Below are positions 25,613 through 34,220 of a DNA stretch of 64,000 nt, piece after piece. Position 1 is the first letter of the stretch. Each line of letters starts with the position of its first letter. Both the position numbers and the translations under genes were made by a program. The stretch is from contig POWY01000004.1 in NCBI GenBank assembly GCA_003044455.1, forward strand, positions 113,355 through 177,354, read 5' to 3'. Source of the DNA: Neisseria bergeri (GTDB lineage Bacteria > Pseudomonadota > Gammaproteobacteria > Burkholderiales > Neisseriaceae). Below the pieces are notes generated by a model. That model did no database searches, was not told the DNA's origin, and saw only the letters and a program-made list of their open reading frames with translations.

Positions 25613-28024
25613 ATGACTTTGTATCAGAGTCTGCAAAACGCAAAAAGTGAAGAAGATGTCAAAGATGCCTACATTGCCGCGCTGAAGCTCAAAAAAGTAA
25701 CCAAAGGTCTGATTGACATTCAAACTGAAGAAATATGGTTTGAAGCCAAACATAAGCCCACCGATGTGTACACAATGTTTACACAACTGTTATATTACGT
25801 CTGCCATGCCTACAATAAAGGTAATCATCTAGAATCCCTATTTTTGCCTCCTTTGCTTTGCGTCATCGACAACGAAAAAGCCGCACTGATGTCCACTGAA
25901 AGCATCACACCGATTTTCAAAGACAAAAAAATCGCATGGGGTAAATCCGCTAGCCAAGTCAGCCGCGAACTCATCGCCCAAGTCTCGCCGTATATCAACG
26001 ACCACTTTATCGTTTACCACATTGCTGAGAGTGAAGCCGAATTTATCCAAGCCGTCAAAGACAGCATCAAAAACGGCGGCATTGTCCGAACACAAATCAC
26101 TCCCGACAATTTGAAAAAAGTTTTCGACAGTTGGGTAGAAATGGTCGGAAGGGAATTGAAAGACCTATCCAACCCAGCCGATTATGCCCTTCTGTTTTAC
26201 GCCGACATCATGCACGATGGCAAGAAAGCCGTTATTGGCAGGGAATTGGATACCAGACTGATCATTATCGATGAAAAGCCTGCCTTTTATTTGCGTGGAG
26301 AACTGTTGGAGCTTGCCAGCATCAAAGGCTACCGCGAGTTTTGGAATATTTACCACCGTCCGCCCGCCGAAGAACACCGCAACTATCTGATGGAACGGCG
26401 CGACCAGCTTATCCCATTGGACGAGCGACAATTCAAAGGCGCGTATTACACACCGCTCAAAGTAGTTGAAAAAGCATATGAATTATTAAGCGATACACTG
26501 GGTAAAAACTGGCAGAAAAACTACATCGTATGGGATATGTGCTGCGGCGTAGGCAACCTCGAAACCAAACACGGCAACCGGCGCAACGTGTTCATGTCCA
26601 CACTCGACCAAGCCGACATTAACGTCATGCAGACAAGTGGACAGTTTCCCGCCGCTACCCGCTTCCAATACGACTATCTCAACGACGATATTGCCAAAGA
26701 TGGCAGCATTGATTACAGCCTGACAGGCAAAATTCCGTCTGAACTGCGCGAAATCATCCAAACGGCAAAAGCTGACAAGAAGAAAAAGATTCTGGTACTG
26801 ATTAATCCGCCTTATGGTGAAGCGGCAAGTGCGGATACAGTAAGAGGATCGTCAAAAAATAAAACTGGTATTTCTCAAAACAAAATTGCTAAAACCTTAC
26901 CTGATCTGGGCTACGCCACACGCGAACTGTTCGTACAGTTTTTATTGCGTATCCAATGTGAACTGCCGAATGCCGTCATCGCCATATTCAGCACATTGAA
27001 ATATATTTCCGCACCGAATTTTGAGCCGTTCCGCGAAATTTGGCAGCCGAAATTCCTAAACGGGTTTGTAGTCCACAGCAAAAGTTTTGACGGACTGAAA
27101 GGCGATTTCCCCATCGGTTTTTTGATTTGGGACTTGTCCAAAAAAGGTAAGGAAACCGTTTTCAAGCTACCTGCATTTGATAAAAAATGCGAAGCCTTCG
27201 GCGAAAAAAAATTTTATATTGAAACAGAACAGCCGTCTTTAAACGAATGGATAGAACGCGCTAAACCTAATAATATGGACGCATTGCCGCTGAAAAATGC
27301 TTTGTCCCCGCCCGAAAAAAACACAGGCGATATTCGTGGCAGAAAATGGGCGGATAATGCAATCGGCGGCATGATGTGCAAGGGTAATGATTTTCAAAAT
27401 GCAGGAAAATCAACTGCCTTGTTTTCATCCGGTTATTGCAGCGCAGGTGGTTTTTTAGTAACAAAGGACAATTTGAAAAAAGCTGCTGTTGTATTTACCG
27501 CCCGCCGTATCATCAAACCCACATGGCTCAACGACCGTGACCAATTCTTGCAGCCGTCTGAAAAACTGCCCGAAAGTTTCTACACCGATTGTTTGCTGTA
27601 TATGCTCTTTTCCAACAGTAACCTCACCGCCGGCACAGCAAAAGACACACTGGAATGGAACGGTAAGAAATGGCAGCTGACCAACCATTTTATCCCCTAT
27701 ACCGAAGAACAGGTAGGTGCAAAAAACAAATTCTACTCCCACTTTATGTCCGACTATTTGGAAAACAAAAAACTTTCCAAAGAAGCTAAAGCCGTTTACA
27801 ACGAAGGGCTGAAACTGTGGGAAGCATTTTACACCGCAGATATTGAGCGCAAAATCCGCGATGAATATCTACTGGACAATGCCGATGCAGGTTGGTATCA
27901 GATCCGAAACGCATTGAAAAAAACTTCTCCTCAAACAGATTTCTCTAAATTCGAAGAAGCATATACCAAGCTTGCCAACAAACTCGAACCGCTGGTTTAC
28001 AAATATGGTTTTTTGAAAGAATAG
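25613..28024 (+). CDS. Single-chain restriction-modification-like protein (type IIG-like nuclease/adenine methyltransferase)
   Basis: 803 residues, starting 20 bases after uvrA with GGAGAACGGAA before the ATG. N-terminus: a possible PD-(D/E)xK nuclease core, Asp35 (GLIDIQ) and Glu44-x-Lys46 (WFEAKHK). Middle: an amino-methyltransferase with motif X-like GAYYTP (276-281), SAM-binding DMCCGVGNLE (308-317) and catalytic NPPYGEA (398-404), the class that makes N6-methyladenine. Residues ~450-803 are unassigned and could hold target recognition. No separate restriction or specificity gene lies nearby. The gene is more A-rich than its neighbours but carries one 10-base DUS core (27553-27562). It could instead be a methylase with a dead nuclease domain. 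Confidence 0.8.
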   Translation: MTLYQSLQNAKSEEDVKDAYIAALKLKKVTKGLIDIQTEEIWFEAKHKPTDVYTMFTQLLYYVCHAYNKGNHLESLFLPPLLCVIDNEKAALMSTESITPIFKDKKIAWGKSASQVSRELIAQVSPYINDHFIVYHIAESEAEFIQAVKDSIKNGGIVRTQITPDNLKKVFDSWVEMVGRELKDLSNPADYALLFYADIMHDGKKAVIGRELDTRLIIIDEKPAFYLRGELLELASIKGYREFWNIYHRPPAEEHRNYLMERRDQLIPLDERQFKGAYYTPLKVVEKAYELLSDTLGKNWQKNYIVWDMCCGVGNLETKHGNRRNVFMSTLDQADINVMQTSGQFPAATRFQYDYLNDDIAKDGSIDYSLTGKIPSELREIIQTAKADKKKKILVLINPPYGEAASADTVRGSSKNKTGISQNKIAKTLPDLGYATRELFVQFLLRIQCELPNAVIAIFSTLKYISAPNFEPFREIWQPKFLNGFVVHSKSFDGLKGDFPIGFLIWDLSKKGKETVFKLPAFDKKCEAFGEKKFYIETEQPSLNEWIERAKPNNMDALPLKNALSPPEKNTGDIRGRKWADNAIGGMMCKGNDFQNAGKSTALFSSGYCSAGGFLVTKDNLKKAAVVFTARRIIKPTWLNDRDQFLQPSEKLPESFYTDCLLYMLFSNSNLTAGTAKDTLEWNGKKWQLTNHFIPYTEEQVGAKNKFYSHFMSDYLENKKLSKEAKAVYNEGLKLWEAFYTADIERKIRDEYLLDNADAGWYQIRNALKKTSPQTDFSKFEEAYTKLANKLEPLVYKYGFLKE

Positions 28025-28053
28025 CGAGTCGTAGCCTGCATACCCGACCCACC

Positions 28054-28137
28054 GCGTGCGTGGCTGTGCCACACGCCCTACCTGTGAATTACACGGAACT
28101 TCAAAGCCAACGTGTAGGGTGTGTGCGGTACGCACGC
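28054..28137. repeat. REP-like pair beside a RAYT remnant
   Basis: A unit at 28054-28081 (ending CACGCCCTAC) faces a unit at 28114-28137 (starting GTAGGGTGTGTGC). Both carry GTAGGG at the outer... inner-facing head and CGCACGC at the tail, so they form an inverted pair about 32 bases apart. The sequence differs from the GTAGGTCGGAT family elsewhere in the window. Confidence 0.6.
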
Positions 28138-28298
28138 AGTTGCTTGATTGACGGTTTGCCATTTCAACTTTTAACTTCGTTGAAGCTAGCCCTTTCAGAC
28201 GGCCTCCAATGTCGTCTGAAAACGTCAACCTCAACAAAGTTAAAACCTTAAACAACAAACCATTCCTTCTCCAACACCCAAACCACAAACAAAATCCT

Positions 28299-28445
28299 AG
28301 GCACGAACGCGGTATTTGGCAACGGTGTTTTTACGGACACACCGTGCGCGACGAAACGGATTTGCAGCGTTGCGCGGACTACATCCATTCCAATCCTATC
28401 AAACAAAAAATGTCGCGTGCTAAAACAGAATCCTGCAAAAAATAA
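28299..28445 (+). pseudogene. C-terminal remnant of a REP-associated tyrosine transposase (RAYT)
   Basis: About 48 codons read RHERGIWQRCFYGHTVRDET...DLQRCADYIHSNPIKQK, which matches the conserved end of Y1/RAYT transposases (WQ-R-F--H-IR-E-D---H-DYIH-NPVKHG), with Tyr of DYIH retained. The N-terminal HUH domain is absent; upstream in-frame sequence (28209-28298) is unrelated. The remnant lies within 170 bases of a REP-like pair. Confidence 0.75.
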
Positions 28446-28610
28446 TATTAGTCTTTTCAAATGCGATACTTATCATTCCCTGACTTCAAACAAGGCGTGT
28501 GCAACCTGACTTACAGGTTTGCTCCTGTTTGACCGATAAATATTCTGACTGCCTCAAAAGGCAAAAAATAATGTGGGTATGTTGAGGCTGCCTCTTTTTG
28601 AAATGACAAA

Positions 28611-28655
28611 CAAAATGCCGTTTGAAACCCGATTTCCGGTTTCAGACGGCATTTG
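28611..28655. terminator. Hairpin terminating the suc genes
   Basis: CAAAATGCCGTTTGAAACC pairs with GGTTTCAGACGGCATTTG; the left arm is a one-base variant of the uptake sequence (GCCGTTTGAA). It lies 26 bases past the sucD stop. The stretch 28446-28610 holds no gene. Confidence 0.7.
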
Positions 28656-28680
28656 ATGTTCAATCAGTTGTCAAACCTGA

Positions 28681-29571
28681 TTATGCCAAACCTTTTGCTT
28701 TCAACACTTCCAGCATCGTCGTGCCCAACTCGGCAGGGCTGCGTGTGTAGGCGATGCCGGCTTTTTCGAAAGCGGCGAATTTTTCCTCGGCAGTACCTTT
28801 GCCGCCGGAGATAATCGCACCGGCGTGGCCCATACGTTTGCCTTTAGGAGCGGTAACACCGGCGATGTAGCCGACAACAGGTTTGCTTACGTTGGATTGG
28901 ATGTATTCGGCTGCTTCTTCTTCCGCAGTACCGCCGATTTCACCGATCATAATAATCGCGTCGGTATCCGGATCTTCTTGGAAGAGTTTCAGTGCGTCGA
29001 TTTGGTTCATACCGGGAATCGGGTCGCCGCCGATACCGATACAGGTTGATTGACCTAAGCCCAGTTTGGTGGTTTGTGCCACGGCTTCGTAAGTCAATGT
29101 ACCGGAACGGGAAATGATACCGATGCGGCCAGGTTGGTGGATGTGGCCCGGCATAATGCCGATTTTGCACTCACCCGGAGTAATTACGCCAGGGCAGTTA
29201 GGGCCGACCAAACGTGTGCCGTTGCCGTTGGTTTCCAGATAGCGTTTGGCTTTGAGCATGTCCAGAGTAGGCACGCCTTCGGTGATCACAACGACCAAGC
29301 CTACGCCTGAATCAACTGCTTCAACGATAGAATCCAAAACAAACGGAGCAGGAACGTAAATTACAGATGCGTCAGCGCCGGTTTCTTTAACGGCTTCTTT
29401 CATGGTGTTGAACACGGGCAGGTTCAGGTGGGTTTGACCGCCTTTGCCCGGGGTAACGCCGCCGACGACTTTAGTGCCGTAAGCCAGAGCTTGTTCGGAG
29501 TGGAAAGTACCGTTTTTACCGGTGAAACCTTGAACCAATACTTTGGTGTCTTTATTAATCAATACGCTCAT
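28681..29571 (-). CDS. sucD: Succinyl-CoA synthetase subunit alpha
   Basis: 296 residues. With SucC it converts succinyl-CoA, ADP and phosphate to succinate, CoA and ATP in the TCA cycle. CoA-binding [12 protein letters not shown] (14-25), the ligase loop GPNCPG (123-128) and the phosphorylated His249 (RMGHAGAII). The start lies 10 bases after sucC with GGAG upstream, typical of one operon. Confidence 0.98.
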   Translation of the reverse strand: MSVLINKDTKVLVQGFTGKNGTFHSEQALAYGTKVVGGVTPGKGGQTHLNLPVFNTMKEAVKETGADASVIYVPAPFVLDSIVEAVDSGVGLVVVITEGVPTLDMLKAKRYLETNGNGTRLVGPNCPGVITPGECKIGIMPGHIHQPGRIGIISRSGTLTYEAVAQTTKLGLGQSTCIGIGGDPIPGMNQIDALKLFQEDPDTDAIIMIGEIGGTAEEEAAEYIQSNVSKPVVGYIAGVTAPKGKRMGHAGAIISGGKGTAEEKFAAFEKAGIAYTRSPAELGTTMLEVLKAKGLA

Positions 29572-29581
29572 TCTTTTCTCC

Positions 29582-30748
29582 TTAGGCGTTTACGGCTGCA
29601 ACAATTTTTTCGGCTGCGTCATTCAGGCCGTCTGCAGAAGTCAGTTTCAGACCTGATTCGTTCAGGATTTTCGCGCCGAGTTCGGCGTTGTTACCTTCCA
29701 AACGAACAACGACAGGAACGTTGACGTTGATTTCTTTAACGGCTGCCACGATGGCTTCCGCAATCATGTCGCAACGTACGATACCGCCGAAGATGTTGAT
29801 CAATACGCCTTTAACGGATTTGTCTTCCAGAATCAGTTTGAACGCTTCAACCACGCGGTCTTTGGTTGCGCCGCCGCCAACGTCCAAGAAGTTGGCAGGT
29901 TGGCCGCCTTTGAGTTTGATGATGTCCATAGTGGCCATCGCCAAACCTGCGCCGTTCACCATACAGCCGATGTTGCCTTCCAGGGCAACATAGTTCAGGT
30001 CGAATTCGGAAGCTTTCAGCTCACGTTCGTTTTCTTGAGATTTGTCGCGCAAAGCGGCAATTTTCGGCAGGCGGTAGAGCGCGTTGCTGTCGATACCGAT
30101 TTTGCCGTCCACGCAAGCCAGTGCGCCGTTTTCACGAACTGCCAGCGGGTTTACTTCAAACAGTGCGAAGTCGTTGTCGACAAACGCTTTGTACGCGCCA
30201 GTCATCAGTTTGACGAACTCGTTGATTTGTTTGTCTTTCAAGCCCAGTTGGAACGCAACTTCGCGAGCTTGACAAGGTTGCAGACCGACCAGCGGATCAA
30301 CGGTTACTTTGAAGATTTTTTCTGGAGTTTCGGCAGCAACTTTTTCGATTTCCACACCGCCTTCGGTCGAAGCCATGAATGTGATGCGGCGGGTAGAACG
30401 GTCAACCACTGCGCCCAAGTACAGCTCGGTTTGAACAGGATACATATCTTCGCAAACCAAAACGCTGTTGACAGGTTGGCCGTTAGCATCGGTTTGGTAA
30501 GTTACCAAGTTGGTGCCAATCAGGCTTTCAGCCACTTCTTTGGCTTCTTCACGGCTTTTAACGACTTTTACGCCGCCCGCTTTACCTCGGCCGCCGGCGT
30601 GTACCTGTACTTTGACAACAGCGAATTTGCCGCCCAATTTGTCGTAAGCTGCAGCGGCTTCTTCGCCGTTGTGTGCCAAAATACCGCCTTGTACGGGCAA
30701 ACCGTAGCTAGCCAGCAGTTCTTTAGCCTGATACTCGTGTAGATTCAT
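29582..30748 (-). CDS. sucC: Succinyl-CoA synthetase subunit beta
   Basis: 388 residues from the ATG at 30748, which has a strong AAGGAG; a longer frame to 30817 starts in a DUS-containing leader and is rejected. ATP-grasp domain with [18 protein letters not shown] (41-58), EVNPLAV, and the C-terminal [10 protein letters not shown] loop that meets the phospho-histidine. Upstream of sucD in a two-gene unit. sucC mRNA has been reported as a target of the meningococcal sibling small RNAs that pair near ribosome-binding sites. Confidence 0.98.
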   Translation of the reverse strand: MNLHEYQAKELLASYGLPVQGGILAHNGEEAAAAYDKLGGKFAVVKVQVHAGGRGKAGGVKVVKSREEAKEVAESLIGTNLVTYQTDANGQPVNSVLVCEDMYPVQTELYLGAVVDRSTRRITFMASTEGGVEIEKVAAETPEKIFKVTVDPLVGLQPCQAREVAFQLGLKDKQINEFVKLMTGAYKAFVDNDFALFEVNPLAVRENGALACVDGKIGIDSNALYRLPKIAALRDKSQENERELKASEFDLNYVALEGNIGCMVNGAGLAMATMDIIKLKGGQPANFLDVGGGATKDRVVEAFKLILEDKSVKGVLINIFGGIVRCDMIAEAIVAAVKEINVNVPVVVRLEGNNAELGAKILNESGLKLTSADGLNDAAEKIVAAVNA

Positions 30749-30816
30749 GGATTTCTCCTTAAGGTGAGTGGGTCTTAGGAATCGCCCTGCGGACAATCCT
30801 ATATTTTCAGACGGCA

Positions 30817-31107
30817 CTATTGTTTACTGAAAGGCAGCCACATCCGCGCCAACAAATACATGACCGCGCCGCCTACTCCGAGAATAAAAAAGACGATGCC
30901 TTTTTTACGCGAATTCGGGCAGAGCAGGTAAACGGCAAGGCTGAAACTGATAAACAACAATGCCACGCGCCAAACCAATTCTTTATCTTTGAAACGGTTG
31001 AGCGTATAAGTTTCGGTCATCATCACATACATCTGCCACAATGCGGCCATACACATACTGATGATGCCCGCCGGTATAAAGAAAATACCGACTATTTCTT
31101 TGTTCAT
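30817..31107 (-). CDS. Small membrane protein, unknown function
   Basis: 96 residues with three hydrophobic segments (about 7-29, 46-63, 69-88) and basic loops. The ribosome-binding site is poor, so the start is uncertain. It lies between lpdA and sucC in the TCA cluster, but nothing ties it to the cycle. I do not recognise the family. Confidence 0.6.
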   Translation of the reverse strand: MNKEIVGIFFIPAGIISMCMAALWQMYVMMTETYTLNRFKDKELVWRVALLFISFSLAVYLLCPNSRKKGIVFFILGVGGAVMYLLARMWLPFSKQ

Positions 31108-31191
31108 AACGAATGTAAATGCTGTTTGTTTGTCTGACGGAATTATAAATCAGAAAACGAAGCTCTCGGAACATTCAATTTGTCGGGGGCC

Positions 31192-31225
31192 TTAAGGCCG
31201 TCTGAAAAGTTTCAGACGGCCTTAA
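31192..31225. terminator. DUS (AG type) hairpin after lpdA
   Basis: TTAAGGCCGTCTGAAA pairs with TTTCAGACGGCCTTAA, 16 bp, very short loop, directly after the lpdA stop on the minus strand. Confidence 0.75.
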
Positions 31226-31231
31226 TGTCTA

Positions 31232-32665
31232 TCAACCGTGCAAAGCGCGTTTGTCGGCCGCCAATGCAGCTTCGTGAACCACTTCGGACAAGGTTGGGTG
31301 GGCATGGATAATGCGGGCGATGTCTTCGCTGCTGGCGAAGAATTCGAGCGCAGTCACACCTTCGGTAACCAATTCGCTGACAACCGGGCCAATCATGTGT
31401 ACGCCCAAGATGCGGTCGGTTTTGGCATCTGCCAACACTTTAACCGTACCTTTGGCTTTGCCCATGGCCAATGCGCGACCGTTCGCACCGAAACCTGAAG
31501 TACCTTTTTTGTACTCCACGCCTTCGGCTTTGAGCTGCTCTTCGGTTTTACCCACCCAAGCGATTTCAGGGTCGGTGTAAATAACAAACGGTACGTTGTT
31601 GAAGTCGATATGCGGTTTTTGACCGGCAATGCGTTCGGCAACGGCAACGCCTTCGTCGCTGGCTTTGTGTGCCAACATCGGGCCGCGAACCACGTCGCCG
31701 ATTGCCCATACGTTAGGCAGGTTGGTACGGCATCCGCCATCTACTTTGATAAAGCCGCGCTCGTCTTTTTCCAAGCCTACGGCTTCCGCGTTCAGGCCTT
31801 TGGTGTTTGGAATACGGCCGATGGCAACGATCAGTTTGTCGAATACTTCGGTTTTGGCTTCGCCGGCAGCAGTTTCGTAAGCAACGGAAACACCTTTGCC
31901 TTCAGACTTGATGTCGCCGATTTTCACGCCTAATTCAATGCTCAGACCTTGCTCTTTGGTGAAGTATTTGAAGGCTTCTTTGGCGATTTGTTGGTCGGCG
32001 GCAGCCAGGAAGGTCGGCGCGGCTTCAAGAATGGTAACTTCCGCACCCACGCGGTTCCATACGGAACCCATTTCCAAACCAATCACGCCGGAACCGATCA
32101 CGCCGAGTTTGGCAGGCACTTCGGTCAGGTTCAATGCGCCTTCGTTGTCCAATACGTTCACGTTGTCGATAGCGACTTGTGGCAGTGGACGCGGTACGGA
32201 ACCGGTCGCTACGATGACGTGTTTGGCTTCGATAACGGTTTTCTCGCCTTTGTTATCGACTTCGATTTGGTAAGCATCGCCGTTTTTACCGGCAAAGGAA
32301 GCTGTACCGAACAGGCTGGTTACTTTGTTTTTTTGGAACAGGAATTTCACGCCGCCGGTCAGTTTGGTCACGATGGCATCTTTGCGCTCAATCATTTTGG
32401 CCGCGTCAAATTTTACGTCGCCGACAGTGATACCGTGTTCGGCAAACTCGTGTTGCGCAGCGTGGAAATGTTCGCTGGATTGCAACAGGGCTTTGGAAGG
32501 GATACAGCCTACGTTCAAGCAAGTACCGCCCAAGGCAGGAGCATCGCCAGCTTTGTTGACGCCTGCATCGACGCAAGCGGTTTTGAAACCCAGTTGCGCG
32601 GCACGGATGGCGGCAACGTATCCGCCCGGGCCTGCACCAATCACTACTACATCATATTGAGACAT
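31232..32665 (-). CDS. lpdA: Dihydrolipoyl dehydrogenase (E3 of 2-oxoglutarate dehydrogenase)
   Basis: 477 residues. FAD enzyme that reoxidises dihydrolipoamide on SucB with NAD+. FAD motif GAGPGG (10-15), redox pair Cys49/Cys54 ([13 protein letters not shown]), NAD motif GSGVIGLE and the C-terminal HAHPTLSE His/Glu pair. It follows sucA-sucB. A second, more divergent copy of the family is at 42489-43892. Confidence 0.97.
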   Translation of the reverse strand: MSQYDVVVIGAGPGGYVAAIRAAQLGFKTACVDAGVNKAGDAPALGGTCLNVGCIPSKALLQSSEHFHAAQHEFAEHGITVGDVKFDAAKMIERKDAIVTKLTGGVKFLFQKNKVTSLFGTASFAGKNGDAYQIEVDNKGEKTVIEAKHVIVATGSVPRPLPQVAIDNVNVLDNEGALNLTEVPAKLGVIGSGVIGLEMGSVWNRVGAEVTILEAAPTFLAAADQQIAKEAFKYFTKEQGLSIELGVKIGDIKSEGKGVSVAYETAAGEAKTEVFDKLIVAIGRIPNTKGLNAEAVGLEKDERGFIKVDGGCRTNLPNVWAIGDVVRGPMLAHKASDEGVAVAERIAGQKPHIDFNNVPFVIYTDPEIAWVGKTEEQLKAEGVEYKKGTSGFGANGRALAMGKAKGTVKVLADAKTDRILGVHMIGPVVSELVTEGVTALEFFASSEDIARIIHAHPTLSEVVHEAALAADKRALHG

Positions 32666-32878
32666 CGTGTCATCCTTTGCTTTTGGCAGTATCTCAAAAT
32701 AAAAACGATACTTTTTGTTTCTTTTTTATTTTGAATGACTGCGTTTTGATGGTTTTAAGAAAAGACCGTCTGAAAGTCCATATCTGTCGATTCATTCGAA
32801 TCAAATGTTTCAGACGGCCTCAATCGTTCGTTGAGCCTATTGTAGCACGATACTACATTACGCTACATCTAAATAAAA

Positions 32879-32921
32879 TTTCAGACGGCCTTTTCATTAA
32901 TAAATAAAAGGCCGTCTGAAA
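32879..32921. terminator. DUS (AG type) hairpin after sucB
   Basis: TTTCAGACGGCCTTTT and AAAAGGCCGTCTGAAA form a 16-bp stem with an 11-base AT-rich loop, just after sucB. It would separate sucAB from lpdA unless read through. Confidence 0.7.
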
Positions 32922-32924
32922 CGA

Positions 32925-34121
32925 TTACAGATCCAACAACAGGCGGGCTGGGTCTTCCAACGCGTCTTTAATGGCTACCAAGGTCAATACAGCTTCGCGG
33001 CCGTCGATGATACGGTGGTCGTAAGACAGAGCCAGATACATCATTGGACGGACAACAACTTGGCCGTTTTCAACTACGGCGCGCTCTTTAGTGGCGTGCA
33101 TACCCAAAATCGCAGATTGAGGCGGGTTGATGATCGGGGTGGACATCATAGAACCGAAAGTACCGCCGTTGGTAATACTGAATGTACCGCCGGTCAAATC
33201 TTCGATAGCGATTTTGCCGTCTTTGGCTTTTTTCGCGTAATCAACAATTGCTTGTTCGATGTCGGCAATACTCATTTGGTCGGCATCGCGCAGGATGGGC
33301 ACAACCAAACCGCGTGGGCTGCCAATTGCGATACCGATGTCGAAGTAGCCGTGGTAAACGATGTCTTTGCCGTCAACAGAAGCATTCACAACCGGGTATT
33401 TTTTCAGGGCGGCAACAGCGGCTTTAACGAAGAAGGACATAAAGCCCAATTTCACGCCGTGTTCTTTCTCGAATTTTTCTTTGTACTTCGCACGCAAGTC
33501 CATGATTGGTTTCATGTTGACTTCGTTGAATGTAGTCAGAATGGCGTTTTCTTGTTGAGAAGCCAAGAGGCGTTCTGCAACACGGGCACGCAAGCGGCTC
33601 ATTGGTACGCGTTCTTCAGGACGTGCGCCGGCAGGAAGTGCAACGGCAGGAACCGCGGCTGCGGCAGGTTTGGCAGCGGCAGGTTTGGCAGCGGCATTTT
33701 GTACGTCTTCTTTCAATACGCGACCGTCACGGCCGGAACCTTGCAATGCGTTCACGTCAACACCGGTCTCGGCAGCCAGTTTGGCAGCGGCAGGCATAGC
33801 GGCGTTGTTTTGTGCGGCAGCTGGAGCAGCGGATGGGGCAGCTTCGGCAGGAGCGGCGGCAGGTGCTTCAGCAGCGGCAGTAGCAGCTGTATCGATACGG
33901 GCCAAAACTTGGTCGGCAACAACGGTTTCACCGTCTTGCACTACGATTTCAACCAATACGCCGGCTTGTGGAGAAGGTACTTCCAAAACCACTTTGTCAG
34001 TTTCGATATCGATCAGGATTTCGTCACGGGCAACTGCTTCGCCAACTTTTTTCTTCCATTCCAAGAGCGTGCCTTCAGATACGCTTTCAGACAGCATAGG
34101 TACTTTTACATCAATAATCAT
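32925..34121 (-). CDS. sucB: Dihydrolipoyl succinyltransferase (E2)
   Basis: 398 residues. N-terminal lipoyl domain with Lys43 in [15 protein letters not shown] [11 protein letters not shown], Ala/Pro-rich linker (~80-108), peripheral-subunit-binding domain (~112-150), second Ala-rich linker (~150-165), and the catalytic domain ending in [13 protein letters not shown] (active-site His/Asp). It passes succinyl groups from SucA to CoA. Between sucA and lpdA. Confidence 0.97.
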   Translation of the reverse strand: MIIDVKVPMLSESVSEGTLLEWKKKVGEAVARDEILIDIETDKVVLEVPSPQAGVLVEIVVQDGETVVADQVLARIDTAATAAAEAPAAAPAEAAPSAAPAAAQNNAAMPAAAKLAAETGVDVNALQGSGRDGRVLKEDVQNAAAKPAAAKPAAAAVPAVALPAGARPEERVPMSRLRARVAERLLASQQENAILTTFNEVNMKPIMDLRAKYKEKFEKEHGVKLGFMSFFVKAAVAALKKYPVVNASVDGKDIVYHGYFDIGIAIGSPRGLVVPILRDADQMSIADIEQAIVDYAKKAKDGKIAIEDLTGGTFSITNGGTFGSMMSTPIINPPQSAILGMHATKERAVVENGQVVVRPMMYLALSYDHRIIDGREAVLTLVAIKDALEDPARLLLDL

Positions 34122-34220
34122 TTTGTGTCTCCAATGGCCCTTTCAGACGGCCTGTTGTGTGTTTTTCATTCTGCATATGGGCATTCCGCCTGAGCAGCCT
34201 CAGACGGAATGCCGCTAGGC

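Noticed and set aside
28209..28298. Upstream part of the open frame that holds the RAYT remnant
   Set aside because: Its 30 codons (Asn/Lys-rich) show no relation to RAYT; the start codon is chance, so only 28299-28445 is called.
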